This document shows, piece by piece, positions 1 to 10,218 of a stretch of DNA of 64,000 nt. The notes under the pieces were generated by a model that made no database searches, was not told the DNA's origin, and saw nothing but the letters and a program-made list of their open reading frames with translations. The stretch's first letter is position 1. Every line of letters begins with the position of its first letter. Source of the DNA: Eutreptiella sp. 'Long Island Sound 2002' (lineage: Eukaryota > Euglenozoa > Euglenophyceae > Eutreptiales > Eutreptiaceae); assembly GCA_964036045.1 (NCBI GenBank), contig OZ038379.1, forward strand, positions 82,918,562 through 82,982,561. The letters run 5' to 3'. A program made the translations under genes and the position numbers.

Positions 1-2
1 AG

Positions 3-236
3 GAGCTGATTTTCCGAGGAGCAGAAATGGAGGCCCACATCGATGACGTGAGTTTGGGTACCAATACCCCAGAGGACCATGTCCTTCTCCTCTGTGAGCT
101 TTTCATTGTTTGTCAGGAAAGTCATCTCCGAATCAAACTCGAAAAATGCGAGTTCATGAAAGAGGAGATGGAGTATTTAGGTTTCGACGTGGGGTATTGC
201 TGGTGGAAACCAGCCGCGTCTAAGATGCAGCCCCTA
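3..236 (+). pseudogene. Reverse transcriptase fragment (palm end and thumb), B1
   Basis: The frame from base 3 reads ELIFRGAEMEAHIDDVSLGT and continues to EYLGFDVG near 180. The HIDD segment is the YxDD-box equivalent of the RT catalytic site, and the EYLGF-type motif that follows is typical of Ty3/Gypsy RT just after it. It matches 56281-56520 in B4 nearly base for base. Homology stops abruptly at about 237, where a run of G begins, and resumes at 5331 with the codons that follow in B4. It is therefore one RT gene split by a 5.1 kb insertion. The upstream RT and gag are outside the window. Confidence 0.85.
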
Positions 237-244
237 CGGGGGGG

Positions 245-1490
245 GTTTCCGAGGCAATTGGTACACAACCTGCTTATGCAATTTTTCACATGGGCAACTC
301 AAAAATCAAAGATTGCGAAACTGACTTTTTTGATGTTGTGACCACACAAAATGACCATCCAATCATGCATAGTATGTTGGAGGCAACGTTTATGCGTTTT
401 GTTCCTTGGCCATGGCTTTTGGGTCGGGGGGTAGGGTTCACCACAGGAAGTGGTACAGAAACGGCTTCTGCAGCTTGTCACCCTAGGGGGCTCAAAAAAT
501 TGTGTTTTTTGAAGTTTTTTTTTTTGACAGAGTGGCCACAGAAAAGAACCATCCAATCTTCATATGGTATGTTTTAGGCAACGATCCTGTGGTTTTTCCC
601 GTATTGGGGTTTTGGGTCGGGGAGGGGTTGGTTTCCCCTGGGTTTGGTGCACAACCTGCTTATGCTATTTTTCACCCTGTGGTCCTCAAAAACGGTTCAA
701 ATTTTTTTTTTGACAGGTGGACCGCACCAAATGACCATCCCACCAATGTATGCTATGTTTGAGGCAGCATTTACGTCTTTTTTAGCTTCGTATTGTTTCT
801 GGTTGGGGGGCACTCTGAAGGGATTGGTGCACAACCGGTTTGTGCAGTTTTTCACCGTAGGAAGCTCAAAAATTAAAGTTGTCGAATCTAACGTTTTTGT
901 TGTCGTGACCCACAAAATTGCAATGCAACCTATGTGTGGTATTTTGGAGGCGATATGTATGTGTTTTTTCCCTTTCTCTTGTGTTTTGGGTCCGGGGGTA
1001 GGGTTCACCCAAAAAATTGGTACAGAACTGGCTTCTGCCGCTCTTTACCCTGGGTAGCTCAAAATTCCAAGTTGTTGAAATTGGTTTTTTTGAGATTGTG
1101 GCCACACAAAATAACCATCCAACGCATATATGGTATGTTTGAGCCAATATTCATATGCTTTTTCGCTTATTTCCTTTTGGCCATGGGGGGGAGGTTCACC
1201 TAAGAGGATACACAATCTGCTTATGAAAACGTTTCACCCTAGGCCGCTCAAATATGTAAGTTTTAGAAGGTTACTTTTTCGATGACGAGACCAAACAAAA
1301 TGACCATCCAACCATTGTATGGTACGTTTGTGGCGGTATTTTTGTGTTTTTCATTTTGTTTTGGTACTGGGTGTGTGTGTGTGTGTGTGTCAGGGGGGGG
1401 TTCTGTTTGAAGCAATGTTTATTTGCTTGTTTGCCGTATTTGCCGGGGTCCGGAGGGGGACCATCTCCTCAGGAATACTCAGACAACCTG
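245..1490 (+). repeat. Satellite A, ~190 bp tandem repeat
   Basis: At least six successive units begin with a form of TTGGTGCACAACCTGCTTAT at about 258, 451, 644, 824, 1017 and 1207, so the spacing is 180-194 bp. A degenerate seventh start lies near 1490. Each unit then carries a TTTCACCCT segment, a GCTCAAAAAT segment, an ACCATCCAA segment and a G-rich stretch. Units differ by many substitutions, so the array is old. A (GT)n run sits at about 1371-1390. One inverted unit of the same family occurs inside each arm of palindrome 1 (about 1764-1910 and 8576-8722). ORFs across this stretch are by-products of the repeat. Confidence 0.8.
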
Positions 1491-1637
1491 CTTATGCGCT
1501 TTTCACCCCGGGATTTCCTGATGGCAAACTACGACGGCCCTTTCCCGCTGGTGGAGCAAACAGAATTGTCACCTGGTTGGCCTCATTGACTGTCCCGCTG
1601 GCCTTGAGTTGTCACTTCAATGACGCCATATGGACAA
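1491..1637. other. Unassigned stretch between satellite A and palindrome 1
   Basis: This 150 bp stretch follows the last satellite A unit and ends where the inverted repeat begins at 1638. I recognise no gene, motif or repeat in it. Confidence 0.4.
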
Positions 1638-3004
1638 ACCCCCGCTGTGCCGTCGCGCTTGGCACCACCTCCTCCACACGCCACTCTGTGATACCCTGTG
1701 TACCATACACACCCCTTCTGTTCATGCCCAACACACACCAGAGGGGGCAAGCCAAATAGGGGAAAAACAAATAGCGATTGCCTCGACAATACCGTACATA
1801 GGTTGGATGGTCATTGATGTGGTCATGATATCAAACAAACAACTTTCAAAAACCTCCATTTTTGAGCTTCGCAAGGTGAAAAGTGCATAAGCAAGTTGTC
1901 TACCGATCCGTTAGGAGATCCCTGTTCCCGGACCCAAGCCAGTAAGGGAATAGGCACATGAATAATGCCTCTAACATGACCACCCCTGTATCCTTTGTGG
2001 AATGCATTTGTGAATGAACATGCAGACACCGCTAACCTTCTGGCCGTACTGGCCGTTATTCCGTGTCTTTCTGTCCGTCCTTACTTTGCCAAAAACTAAA
2101 GAAAATTAAAACCACACAAAGTGTACTTCGAGTGGTTGTTAACGTAACCTGAGTTCGCAAAGAAAATTGTTCGATTCACGGGCATATTGGCATTACCGTA
2201 CACATGTCTGGTTTGCATTCGCATGTACTTCCCATTCACGCAAGAACTGCGCCAATCTGCGCTGTGTTTTCCGAGTTTAGCACCGCCTATGCTTTCATCC
2301 CATTGTGCAGCTCTGCCATCTCTTGCAATGTCCCTCTTGCAACATGGTAGGTTGCCCGACCCAGCGCCTCACATCCACAACAACTTCCTAGCCCTCCCCC
2401 GCCGCCCCTACACGAGGGGCCTGCTTGTGCCAGAGGTGATGGAGTGGGCAAAAGGGCTTGGACCCTTCCCCCACCCTCTTTCATTGCAGCTGGCCCTCCC
2501 CTAGTTGCAGGTTGTCCGCCTTATCCCTGTACCCAAAAGGGTTGAATCCCTCTTGGGGGACATGTCTACTCATAGGGCGGGCAAGATGAGATCGGGGTTT
2601 CCAGTGTCTACCCCACCACAAACCTTGTCCATTGCCTGAAGCACATGGATATGATCGCACGTACAAGTACTCCCTTTGTACCAAGCCACAGAGGGAGCAT
2701 TCTTCTTTCCCCTCTTTAATGGCGCAGCGCTACTGCCCAGTGGTGGCATGACTTGGGGATCTTCCCCTCCCCAAAACTGCCCCTCCTCCGCCACATCCCC
2801 GAGAGAATTCTTCCGACGCTTCATCAAATGTGTGGGTTGAGTTGGTGTGGGGGATTGGCCGACCCCCCCCCCTTCATTACCTCCGGAACCCCTTTGCGAA
2901 CTGCCCCCTTGCCGGATCCCACCTGCCTATGAAAGTCCGAACCTGTCCCTCCTCCCTGACCGCTCCGCACCTCACATGCCCGCCAAGTTTGTTGACGGGC
3001 TTGG

Positions 3005-3265
3005 GTGTACGGCAAACAGAGACGTTGCGAATCCCGCTGCGTGCAAGGTGGCTGGGAATGGAGTGGAGAAAGCCCGAGGCCCGAGGGGGGGGGGAATAAA
3101 CTTCCACACTTTTTCGATGTTGTATTTAACAAAAAAACCGTGGAACAACAAGGGACCGATCGCTCCCAGCCGCAGCGCCATCAGCGCAAGCCCTCTAAAA
3201 CAGAGGCCTTGGCGGATAGCGTTTTGAAAAAACTCGCATCGAAGCTCAAGGACAAGATGCATTGA
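3005..3265 (+). pseudogene. Unknown open frame in palindrome 1 (left copy)
   Basis: An 86-codon frame with a Lys/Gln-rich C-terminal half (segment SKTEALADSVLKKLASKLKD). The mirrored arm holds the same frame on the minus strand, where it stays open longer (7480 down to 6995). I do not recognise the family. The amphipathic Lys/Leu pattern could be a helical tail of a Gag-like or host protein. It may equally be a frame kept by chance between two young copies. Confidence 0.3.
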
Positions 3266-3447
3266 CCCCTTCGCATCCGTTAACCCCATCACCGCCCGCC
3301 ACCATGGTCAACCCGCCCCCGCCCCTGGCCAACACAAGCAAGGGGCCCTGTTAACCCAGTGGACCCCTCCCAACAAGCATGGATGTGTGGTGCCAAACGC
3401 CACCTTCCTCAACCCCCCCCCCCCCACTCTCCCCCCCCCCCACTGAC

Positions 3448-3727
3448 TCGTAGTTCAGCGGTCATGCACGTGACGCCTGAACTAAAGGTGCTCGGTTCGA
3501 ATCCCGGTGGAGGCCGATCGCAGTATCCTAGGCGCTAGGGTGTCGGTGACCCCGCGAGCCGGAAGGGAAGCTGCGTCGGTTCGAACCCCGGTGGGGGCGG
3601 AACGCAGTGTCCTAGGCGCTAGGGTGTCGGTGACCCCGCGAGCCGGAAGGGATGCTGCGAGGGACAGGTAGGGATCACTGATACGCTGGAGTTCGGAGAT
3701 CGCCCGAGCAACTTACCTTTACCTTTA
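3448..3727 (+). mobile_element. tRNA-derived SINE with target duplication, left arm only
   Basis: The insert begins just after a left copy of CCCCCCCCACTGAC (3434-3447) and ends before a second copy (3728-3741). A Pol III A-box-like TAGTTCAGCGG starts at 3451 and a perfect B box GGTTCGAATCC lies at 3494-3504. A second B box, GGTTCGAACCC, lies at 3578-3588 because an ~84 bp segment is tandemly duplicated inside the element. The tail is a short (ACCTTT) repeat at about 3714-3726. The 280 bp body plus one 14 bp duplication is 294 bp, exactly the offset between the two arms of palindrome 1, and the right arm shows the empty site near 7045. Transcription direction follows the boxes, on the plus strand. 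Confidence 0.88.
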
Positions 3728-4479
3728 CCCCCCCCACTGACCCGCTGCTCAATACGTTTTTCGGCACGCTTGAGCAGGACTTGAAGTGGGCGAAAGTGCT
3801 CCTTCCCTTGGCTGCACTGCCACCTGCATGCAAAGAGCACAACACTGGGACGAAACAGGTAGGGGTCACTGCATATTGTGTAGATTGCAGCCTGTGGCGG
3901 GTTACAACAGACTAAAAGCGCAACTCACAACCATCCGAAAATGCAAAAATTTCTTTGAAAAATCACGAGCTTCTGAAGAACCCAGTGGCAAGTGTTGGTG
4001 AATGAAGGGCGCGGTAATCGCTCGATTTTCCAGCGATTTTCACAACATTGTTGCCGAATGTAGCATGGATAGGTCACAATTTTCGCAACACTCTTTCAAA
4101 TTGCACGCACAACGGATAGAAGGGCGCTACGGTGAGTAGTAGCTCCCGTTGCTGCCCGTCCCAGATCCTGAGCGGGTTCCGGGCTGGAGACACTGGGGTT
4201 GCAGGGCACTACACCATGATGTCCGTGGAGTACTTGGAGGCCACATTGTCACGGGCGTCCATGGTCTTCCCAGGATCCGGGAGGACACTTTCCATAGTGG
4301 GCTTCATGCGACAGCAACAGTCCATATGCACCGTCGAACCCACCATTGACAGCAGACCCTTGGTCGCCTCTGCTTGTCCCCACCGGACTTGGGCAGCACC
4401 AAAGAGGTACTACACCCCCCTCCCCTTGTCCTTTCCCCACCACCTTCCCCCCCTAAGTCCCCACACCATGCTGCTGCTA

Positions 4480-5039
4480 CTACTGCTGTTGCACCCCCTT
4501 CTTTGGCGAGCGTGTTCCGAGCTCCTTCACCCATGTACGGAGCTGGTCCTGTTTTGCCTCCACGCCTTTGCCGCGTCCCGGGCCCGCTAGGCATCTTGCT
4601 GGGCCTCCTACATTTTCTTTGTCAGCTGCAAAACATCCCTCTCCGCCACCACTGCCCGTTGTTGCCACTAGGGCTGGGTCTGCTGCTGCAGCGGCCCGTA
4701 CATCGAATGGGTAGTGGGGGCGACCGCAGGAACCACGGGGGGAGGGGCTCCCGTCCTTAGGCTGCTGCCCCATCAGCTTTCCCTCCTAGCCCTTGGAAGC
4801 CATGCTGATGGCTGAGCAGGGGTCGTTGTTGTCGTCCTCCACCCCACGTGTACCGCCCTGAACTCTTCGGAGTGCACCCGAATCTCCCCCTGCGCATTGG
4901 AGACCATGATGAGCCATGCATGGTCTATTCGGGCGTCCATGGGATCCCCACAATTCGTCAGCCCGCTGATCGGCAACACCCCAAGCGGAACCAAATGTCC
5001 CTCAACCATCCACTGCCTCCCCTGAACCGAAATCTCCAA
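4480..5039 (-). pseudogene. Unknown relic ORF pair in palindrome 1 (left copy)
   Basis: Two minus-strand frames abut here: 5039-4773 (segment VEGHLVPLGVLPISGLTNCG) and 4773-4480 (segment FDVRAAAAADPALVATTGSG, then VEAKQDQLRTWVKELG and a Gln-run end). The same two frames are kept in the opposite arm on the plus strand (5705-6109 and 6001-6297) with mostly conservative differences. Composition (Ala/Gly linker, charged helix) recalls a Gag-like or coiled-coil region, but I recognise no family. The end nearest the spacer directly abuts B1 RNase H sequence in the right arm. Confidence 0.35.
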
Positions 5040-5045
5040 TTTCCA

Positions 5046-5330
5046 ATGTTACAACCGCAACTGGTACCCGTACAACGACCCAAGCTGTTGCGCCTCCTTC
5101 AGCTGCACCCCCGACAAGGGAATGAAATGCGTGGGGGGCAGTCTACTCCTCAGCCTGCGTCTTTGCGTGCAACTGACACGTGGCGGCCACAAACTCTACC
5201 CTCGCCCTTCCCCCCCCCGGCAGCAGCAACTTCTATGCGAAGGGGGGTAGTACACGTGGCATCGACAGGTCTGCAATTTGGGGGTGGGGCATCGACTGGG
5301 TGCCCAGTGACACCAATCTTGGACTCGGGA
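5046..5330 (+). other. Part of palindrome 1 spacer, unassigned
   Basis: This unpaired sequence lies between the left arm and the resumption of B1 RT at 5331. It is Thr/Pro-rich when translated on the plus strand and contains a C-run near 5210. No family is recognised. It may be the original 3' end of the insertion that split B1 RT. Confidence 0.4.
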
Positions 5331-5731
5331 CAGGACATGCAGATTCGTGATGACCCTAAGAAGGGTCTACACGACGTGAGGAGTTTTGTGGGTGCATGTA
5401 AATTCTATTGGCGCCACATCCACAATTTTACCTACTCCTCTGCCCCTGTCACTGACCTAATCAAGAAAACTACTCCCTATATAGAGGTGGACCGCCAGAG
5501 AGGAGGAGCGTTTCCAGGAGTTGAAGAAGAAAATTGCCTCCTCCAAGTGCCTGGGAGTACCCCGCCCCAAGGGCGAGATAGTCCTGATCACTGATGCCAG
5601 TGATGTAGGGGGGGGGTGGAACGATCTACCAATGGCAGGAGCTTAACCCAGCCAAACTAACCCACTGCCATTGTCGTACTAGCGGACTGAACCGTGATGG
5701 CTCTTTGAAGCATGACTATCCTACCAGTGAG
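5331..5731 (+). pseudogene. RT connection / RNase H start, B1
   Basis: Sequence resumes with the codons that follow position 236 in B4: DPKKGLHDVRSFVGAC, then FYWRHIHNFTYSSAP, the usual Gypsy segment after the RT thumb. A frameshift near 5480 shifts the reading frame. A further frame reads GEIVLITDASDVGG near 5574-5615, which is the first catalytic Asp of RNase H, followed by a second frameshift in a G-run. Homology to B4 ends at 5731, exactly where the right arm of palindrome 1 starts. Confidence 0.8.
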
Positions 5732-6297
5732 TGGAAATTGGAGATTTTGGTTCAGGGGAGGCAGTGGATGGTTGAGGGACGTTTGGTTCCGCTTGGGGTG
5801 TTGCCGATCAGCGGGGTGACGGATTGTGGTGATCCCATGGACGCCCGAATAGACCATGCATGGCTCATCATGGTCTCCAATGCCCAGGGGGAGACCCGGG
5901 TGCACTCCGAAGGGTTGGGGGCGGTACACGTGGGTTGGAGGACGACAACAACGACTCCTGCTCAGCCATCAGCATGGCTTCCAAGGGCTAGGAGGGAAAG
6001 GTGGTGGGGCAGCCGCGCAAGGACGGGAGCCCCTCCCCCCATGGTTCCCGCCGTCGCCCCCACTACCCATTCGATGTACGGGCCGCTGCAGCAGCAGACC
6101 CAGCCCTAGTGGCAACAACGGGCAGTGGTGGCGGAGAGGGATGTTTTAGAGCTGAGGGGGAAGATGTAGGAGGCCCAGCAAGATGCCTAGCGGGCCTGGG
6201 ACGCGGCAAAGGCGTGGAGGCAAAACAGGACCAGCTCCGCACATGGGTGAAGGAGCTCGGAACACGCTCGCCAAAGGAGGGGGTGCAACAGCAGTAG
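5705..6297 (+). pseudogene. Unknown relic ORF pair in palindrome 1 (right copy)
   Basis: Plus-strand mirror of 4480-5039. The frame at 5705-6109 starts in B1 RNase H codons (MKHDYPTSEW) and runs without a stop into the arm, giving a fused frame. A second frame, 6001-6297, carries PHYPFDVRAAAAADPALV and ends in a Gln run. The fusion to RNase H is a product of the rearrangement. Function unknown. Confidence 0.35.
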
Positions 6298-8848
6298 TAG
6301 CAGCAGCATGGTGTGGGGACTTAGGGGGGGAAGGTGGTGGGGAAAGGACAAGGAGGGGGGGGGGTGTAGTACCTCTTTGGTGCTGCCCAAGTCCGGTGGG
6401 AACAAGCAGAGGCGACCAAGGGTCTGCTGTCGATTGTGGGTTCGACGGTGCATATGGACTGTTGCTGTCGCATGAAGCCCACTATAGAAAGTGTCCTCCC
6501 GGACCCTGGGAAGACCATGGACGCCCGTGACAATGTGGCCTCCAAGTACTCCACGGACATCATGGTGTAGTGCCCTGCAACCCCAGTGTCTCGAGCCCGG
6601 AACCGGCTCGGGATCTGGGACGGGCAGCAACGGGAGCTACTACTCACCGTAGCGCCCTTCTATCCGTTGTGCGTGCAAATTGGAAGAGTGTTGCGAAAAT
6701 TGTGACCTATCCATGCTACATTCGGCAACAATCTTGTGAAAATGGCTGGAAGATCGCGCGATTACCGCGCCATTCATTCACCAACACTTGCCACGGGGTT
6801 CTTCAGAAGCTCGTGATTTTTCGAAGAATTTTTCGCATTTTCCTATGGTTGTGAGTTGCGCCTTGAGTCCGTTGTAACCCGCCACAGGCTGCACTCTACA
6901 CAATATGCAGTGACCCATACCTGTTTCTTCCCAGTGTTGTGCTCTTTGCATGCAGGTCGCAGTGGAGCCAAGGGAAGGAGCACTTTCGCCCACTTCAAGT
7001 CCTGCTCAAGCGTGCCGAAAAACGTCCTGAGCAGCGGGTCAGTGGGGGGGGGGGAGACTGGGGGGGGGGGGGGTTGAGGAAGGTGGCGTTTGGCACCACA
7101 CATCCATGCTTGTTGGGAGGGGTCCACTGGGTTAACAGGGCCCCTGGCTTGTGTTGGCCAGGGGCGGGGGCGGGTTGACCATGGTGGCGGGCGGTGATGG
7201 GGTTAACGGATGCGACGGGGTCAAGCATCTTGTCCTTGAGCTTGGATGCGAGTTTTTTGAAAACGCTATCCGCCAAGGCCTCTGTTTTAGAGGGCTTGCG
7301 CTGATAGCGCTGCGGCTGGGAGCGATCGGTCCCTTGTTGTTCCACGGTTTTTTTGTTAAATACAACATCGAAAAAGTGTGGAAGTTTATTCCCCCCCCCC
7401 TCGGGCCTCGGGCTTTCTCCACTCCATTCCCAGCCACCTTGCACGCAGCGGGGTTCGCAACGTCTCTGTTTGCCGTACACCCAAGCCCGTCAACAAACTT
7501 GGCGGGCATGTGAGGTGCGGAGCGGTCAGGGAGGAGGGACAGGTTCGGACTTTCATAGGCAGGTGGGATCCGGCAAGGGGGCAGTTCGCAAAGGGGTTCC
7601 GGAGGTATTGAAGGGGGGGGGGTCGGCCAATACCCCACACCAACTCAACCCACACATTTGATGAAGCGTCCGAGGAATTCTCTCGGGGATGTGGCGGAGG
7701 AGGGGCAGTTTTGGGGAGGGGAAGATCCCCAAGTCATGCCACCACTGGGCAGTAGCGCTGCGCCATTAAAGAGGGGAAAGAAGAATGCTCCCTCTGTGGC
7801 TTGGTACAAAGGGAGTACTTGTACGTGCGATCATATCCATGTGCGTCAGGCAATGGACAAGGTTAGTGGTGGGGTAGACACTGGAAACCCCTGATCTCAT
7901 CTTGCCCGCCCTATGAGTAGACATGTCCCCCAAGAGGGATTCAATCCTTTTTGGTACAGGGATAAGGCGGACAACCCGGCACTAGCGGAGGGCCAGCTGC
8001 AATGAAAGAGGGTGGGGGAGGGGTCCAAACCCTTTTGCCCACTCCACCACCTCTGGCACAAGCAGGCCCCTCGTGTAGGGGCGGCGGGGGAGGGCTAGGA
8101 AGTGGTTGTGGATGTGCGGCGCTGGGTCGGGCAACTTACCATGTTGCAAGAGGGACATTGCAAGAGATGGCAGAGCTGCACAATGGGATGAAAGCATAGG
8201 CGGTGCTAGACTTCGAAAACACAGCGCAGACTGGCACAATTCTTGCGTGAATGGGAAGTACATGCGAATGCAAACCAGACATGTGTACGGTAATGCCAAT
8301 ATGCCCGTGAATCGAACAATTTTCTTTGCGAGCTCAGGTTACGTTAACAACCACTCGAAGTACACTTTGCGTGGTTTTAATTTTCTTTAATGTTTGGCAA
8401 AGTAAGGACGGGCAGAAAGACACGGAATAACGGCCAGTACGGCCAGAAGGTTAGCGGTGTCGGCATGTTCATTCACAAATGCATTCCACAAAGGATACAG
8501 GGGTGGTCATGTTAGAGGCATTATTCATGTGCCTATTTCCTTACTGGCTTTGGTCCGGGAACAGGGATCTCCTAACGGATCGGTAGACAACTTGCTTATG
8601 CACTTTTCACCTTGCGAAGCTCAAAAATGGAGGTTTTCGAAAGTTGTTTGTTTGATATCATGACCACATCAATGACCATCGAACCTATGTACGGTATTGT
8701 CGAGGCAATCGCTATTTGTTTTTCCCCTATTTGGCTTGCCCCCTCTGGTGTGTGTTGGGCAAGAACAGAAGGGGTGTGTATGGTACACAGGGTATCACAG
8801 AGTGGCGTGCGGAGGATGTGGTGCCAACCGCGACGGCACAGCGGGGGT
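5732..8848 (-). repeat. Palindrome 1, right arm (3.1 kb)
   Basis: Reverse complement of 1638-5045 without the SINE. The inner boundary at 5732 cuts into B1 RNase H. The outer boundary at 8848 directly abuts the trimeric satellite. The left arm's outer boundary at 1638 abuts different DNA, so the pairing stops cleanly on both sides. The 686 bp spacer (5046-5731) would allow a hairpin with a 3.1 kb stem. Confidence 0.9.
6843..7480 (-). pseudogene. Unknown relic frames in palindrome 1 (right copy, longer)
   Basis: Minus-strand frames 7480-6995 and 7127-6843 overlap. The first carries the Lys-rich segment seen at 3005-3265 and then a Pro-rich run over a C-tract. The second reads DPLLRTFFGTLEQDLKWAKV, then a Cys-containing segment (VTAYCVECSLWRVTTDS). 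The left arm has the same residues with substitutions and is split by the SINE. It looks once-coding and could be a captured host exon or a Gag-like region. No family recognised. Confidence 0.35.
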
Positions 8849-10218
8849 GATGGCGGCTCCGAAACACTCAACAACTTGCTTCAAAACCTTGCAAAACACG
8901 TTTTTCTGAGGCCACCAAACTCAAAATAGGGTATGGGGCCCCACAGCTGACCACTCATGCCCCAAAAATGCTGTTTTGGGCCAAAAAATTGGCTTTTTGT
9001 GGGCAAAAAAAACGGTTTTTTTGTCATGGTGGCTCCGGAAACCTTGATCATTTGCTCCAAAACACTGCAAAACACGTTCTGCTGAGTCCAGCACCCTCAA
9101 AATAGGGTATGGAGCCCTACCTGTGACCACTCAGGCCACAAAAACACTGTTTTGGGCGAAAAAATGGCTTTTTGTGGCCAAAAAATGCGTTTATTTGGTG
9201 ATGGCGGCCCTGAAACCCTTGATTATCTGCTCCACAACCTTGCACAACACTTTTTCCAGTCCAGCACCCTGAGAAAAGGGTATGGGGCCCTACAACTGAC
9301 CACTCAGGCCCCAAAAACGCTGTTTTAGGCTACAAAATTGGCACTTTTTGGGCAAAAGAAGCGGTTTTTTGTTGATTGTGGCTCCGGAACCCTTGATCAT
9401 TTGCTGCAAAAGACTGCAAAACATGCTTCTTTGAGTCCAGCACCCTCAAAATATGGTATGGGGCCCTACCTGTGACCACTCAGGCCCCAAAAACACTGTT
9501 TTAGGCCAAAAAAGTGCGTTTTTTTGGTGATGGCGGCCCTGAAACCCTTGATTATCTGCTCTCAAACCTTGCAAAACACGTTGCTCTGAGTCCAGCAACC
9601 TGAAAATTGGGTATGGGGCCCTACAACTGACCACTGAGGCCCCAAAAACACTGTTTTAAGCTATTAAATGGCATTTTTTGGCCATTTTTGGGCAAAAAAT
9701 GCGGTTCTTTTTGGTGATGGCGGCTCCGAAACACTCGACAACTTGCTCCAAAACCTTGCAAAACACGTTTTTCTCAGGCCACCAAACTCAAAATAGGGTA
9801 TGGGGCCCCACAGCTGACCACTCATGCCCCAAAAATGCTGTTTTGGGCCAAAAATTTGGCATTTTTTGGGCAAAAAAAAGCGGTTTTTTTGGTGATTGTG
9901 GCTCCAAAACACTGCAAAACACGTTTTGTTGAGTCCAGCACCCTCAAAATAGGGTATGGAGCCCTACCTGTGACCACTCAGGCCACAAAAACACTGTTTT
10001 AGGCCAAAAAATGGCCTTTTTTTGGCCAAAAAATGCGTTTTTTTGGGGATGGCGGCCCTGAAACCCTTGATTATCTGCTCCACAACCTTGTACAACACTT
10101 TTTCCCAGTCCAGCACCCTGAGCAAAGGGTATGGGGCCCTACAACTGACCATTCAGGCCCCAAAAACGCTGTTTAGGCTACAAAATGGCTTTTTTGGCCA
10201 TTTTTTCGGCAAAAAATG
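8849..10218 (+). repeat. Trimeric higher-order satellite H, array 1
   Basis: Monomers of ~170-188 bp start at about 8854, 9030, 9205, 9379, 9534, 9721, 9899 and 10052, each just after a GGTGATGG-like motif. Three monomer types can be told apart: type 1 (CTCATGCCCC), type 2 (CTACCTGTGACCACTC) and type 3 (GGCCCTGAAACC, then TACAACTGACCACT). All share a core near GGGTATGGGGCCCTA. Here the order is 1-2-3/1-2-3-1-2-3, with a hybrid monomer and a truncated type 2. The array lies between palindrome 1 and the inverted B fragment. Confidence 0.85.

Larger units (their letters stand above)
1638..5045 (+). repeat. Palindrome 1, left arm (3.4 kb)
   Basis: The arm is the reverse complement of 5732-8848. 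Paired positions sum to about 10486 in the outer part (1638 with 8848, 2187 with 8299) and to about 10778 in the inner part (3840 with 6939, 5045 with 5732). The step between the two sums is explained by the SINE at 3448-3727 plus its target duplication. The arm contains an inverted satellite A unit, C-rich tracts and several decayed open frames mirrored in the other arm. The two arms also differ by scattered substitutions and small indels, so this is an old duplication rather than two identical strands. Confidence 0.9.

Noticed and set aside
3448-3600. Functional tRNA gene
   Set aside because: A and B boxes are present but no acceptor stem or full cloverleaf folds; the duplications and tail fit a SINE.
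8849-10218. CRISPR array
   Set aside because: The ~180 bp monomers are contiguous with no unique spacers, in a eukaryotic retrotransposon setting.
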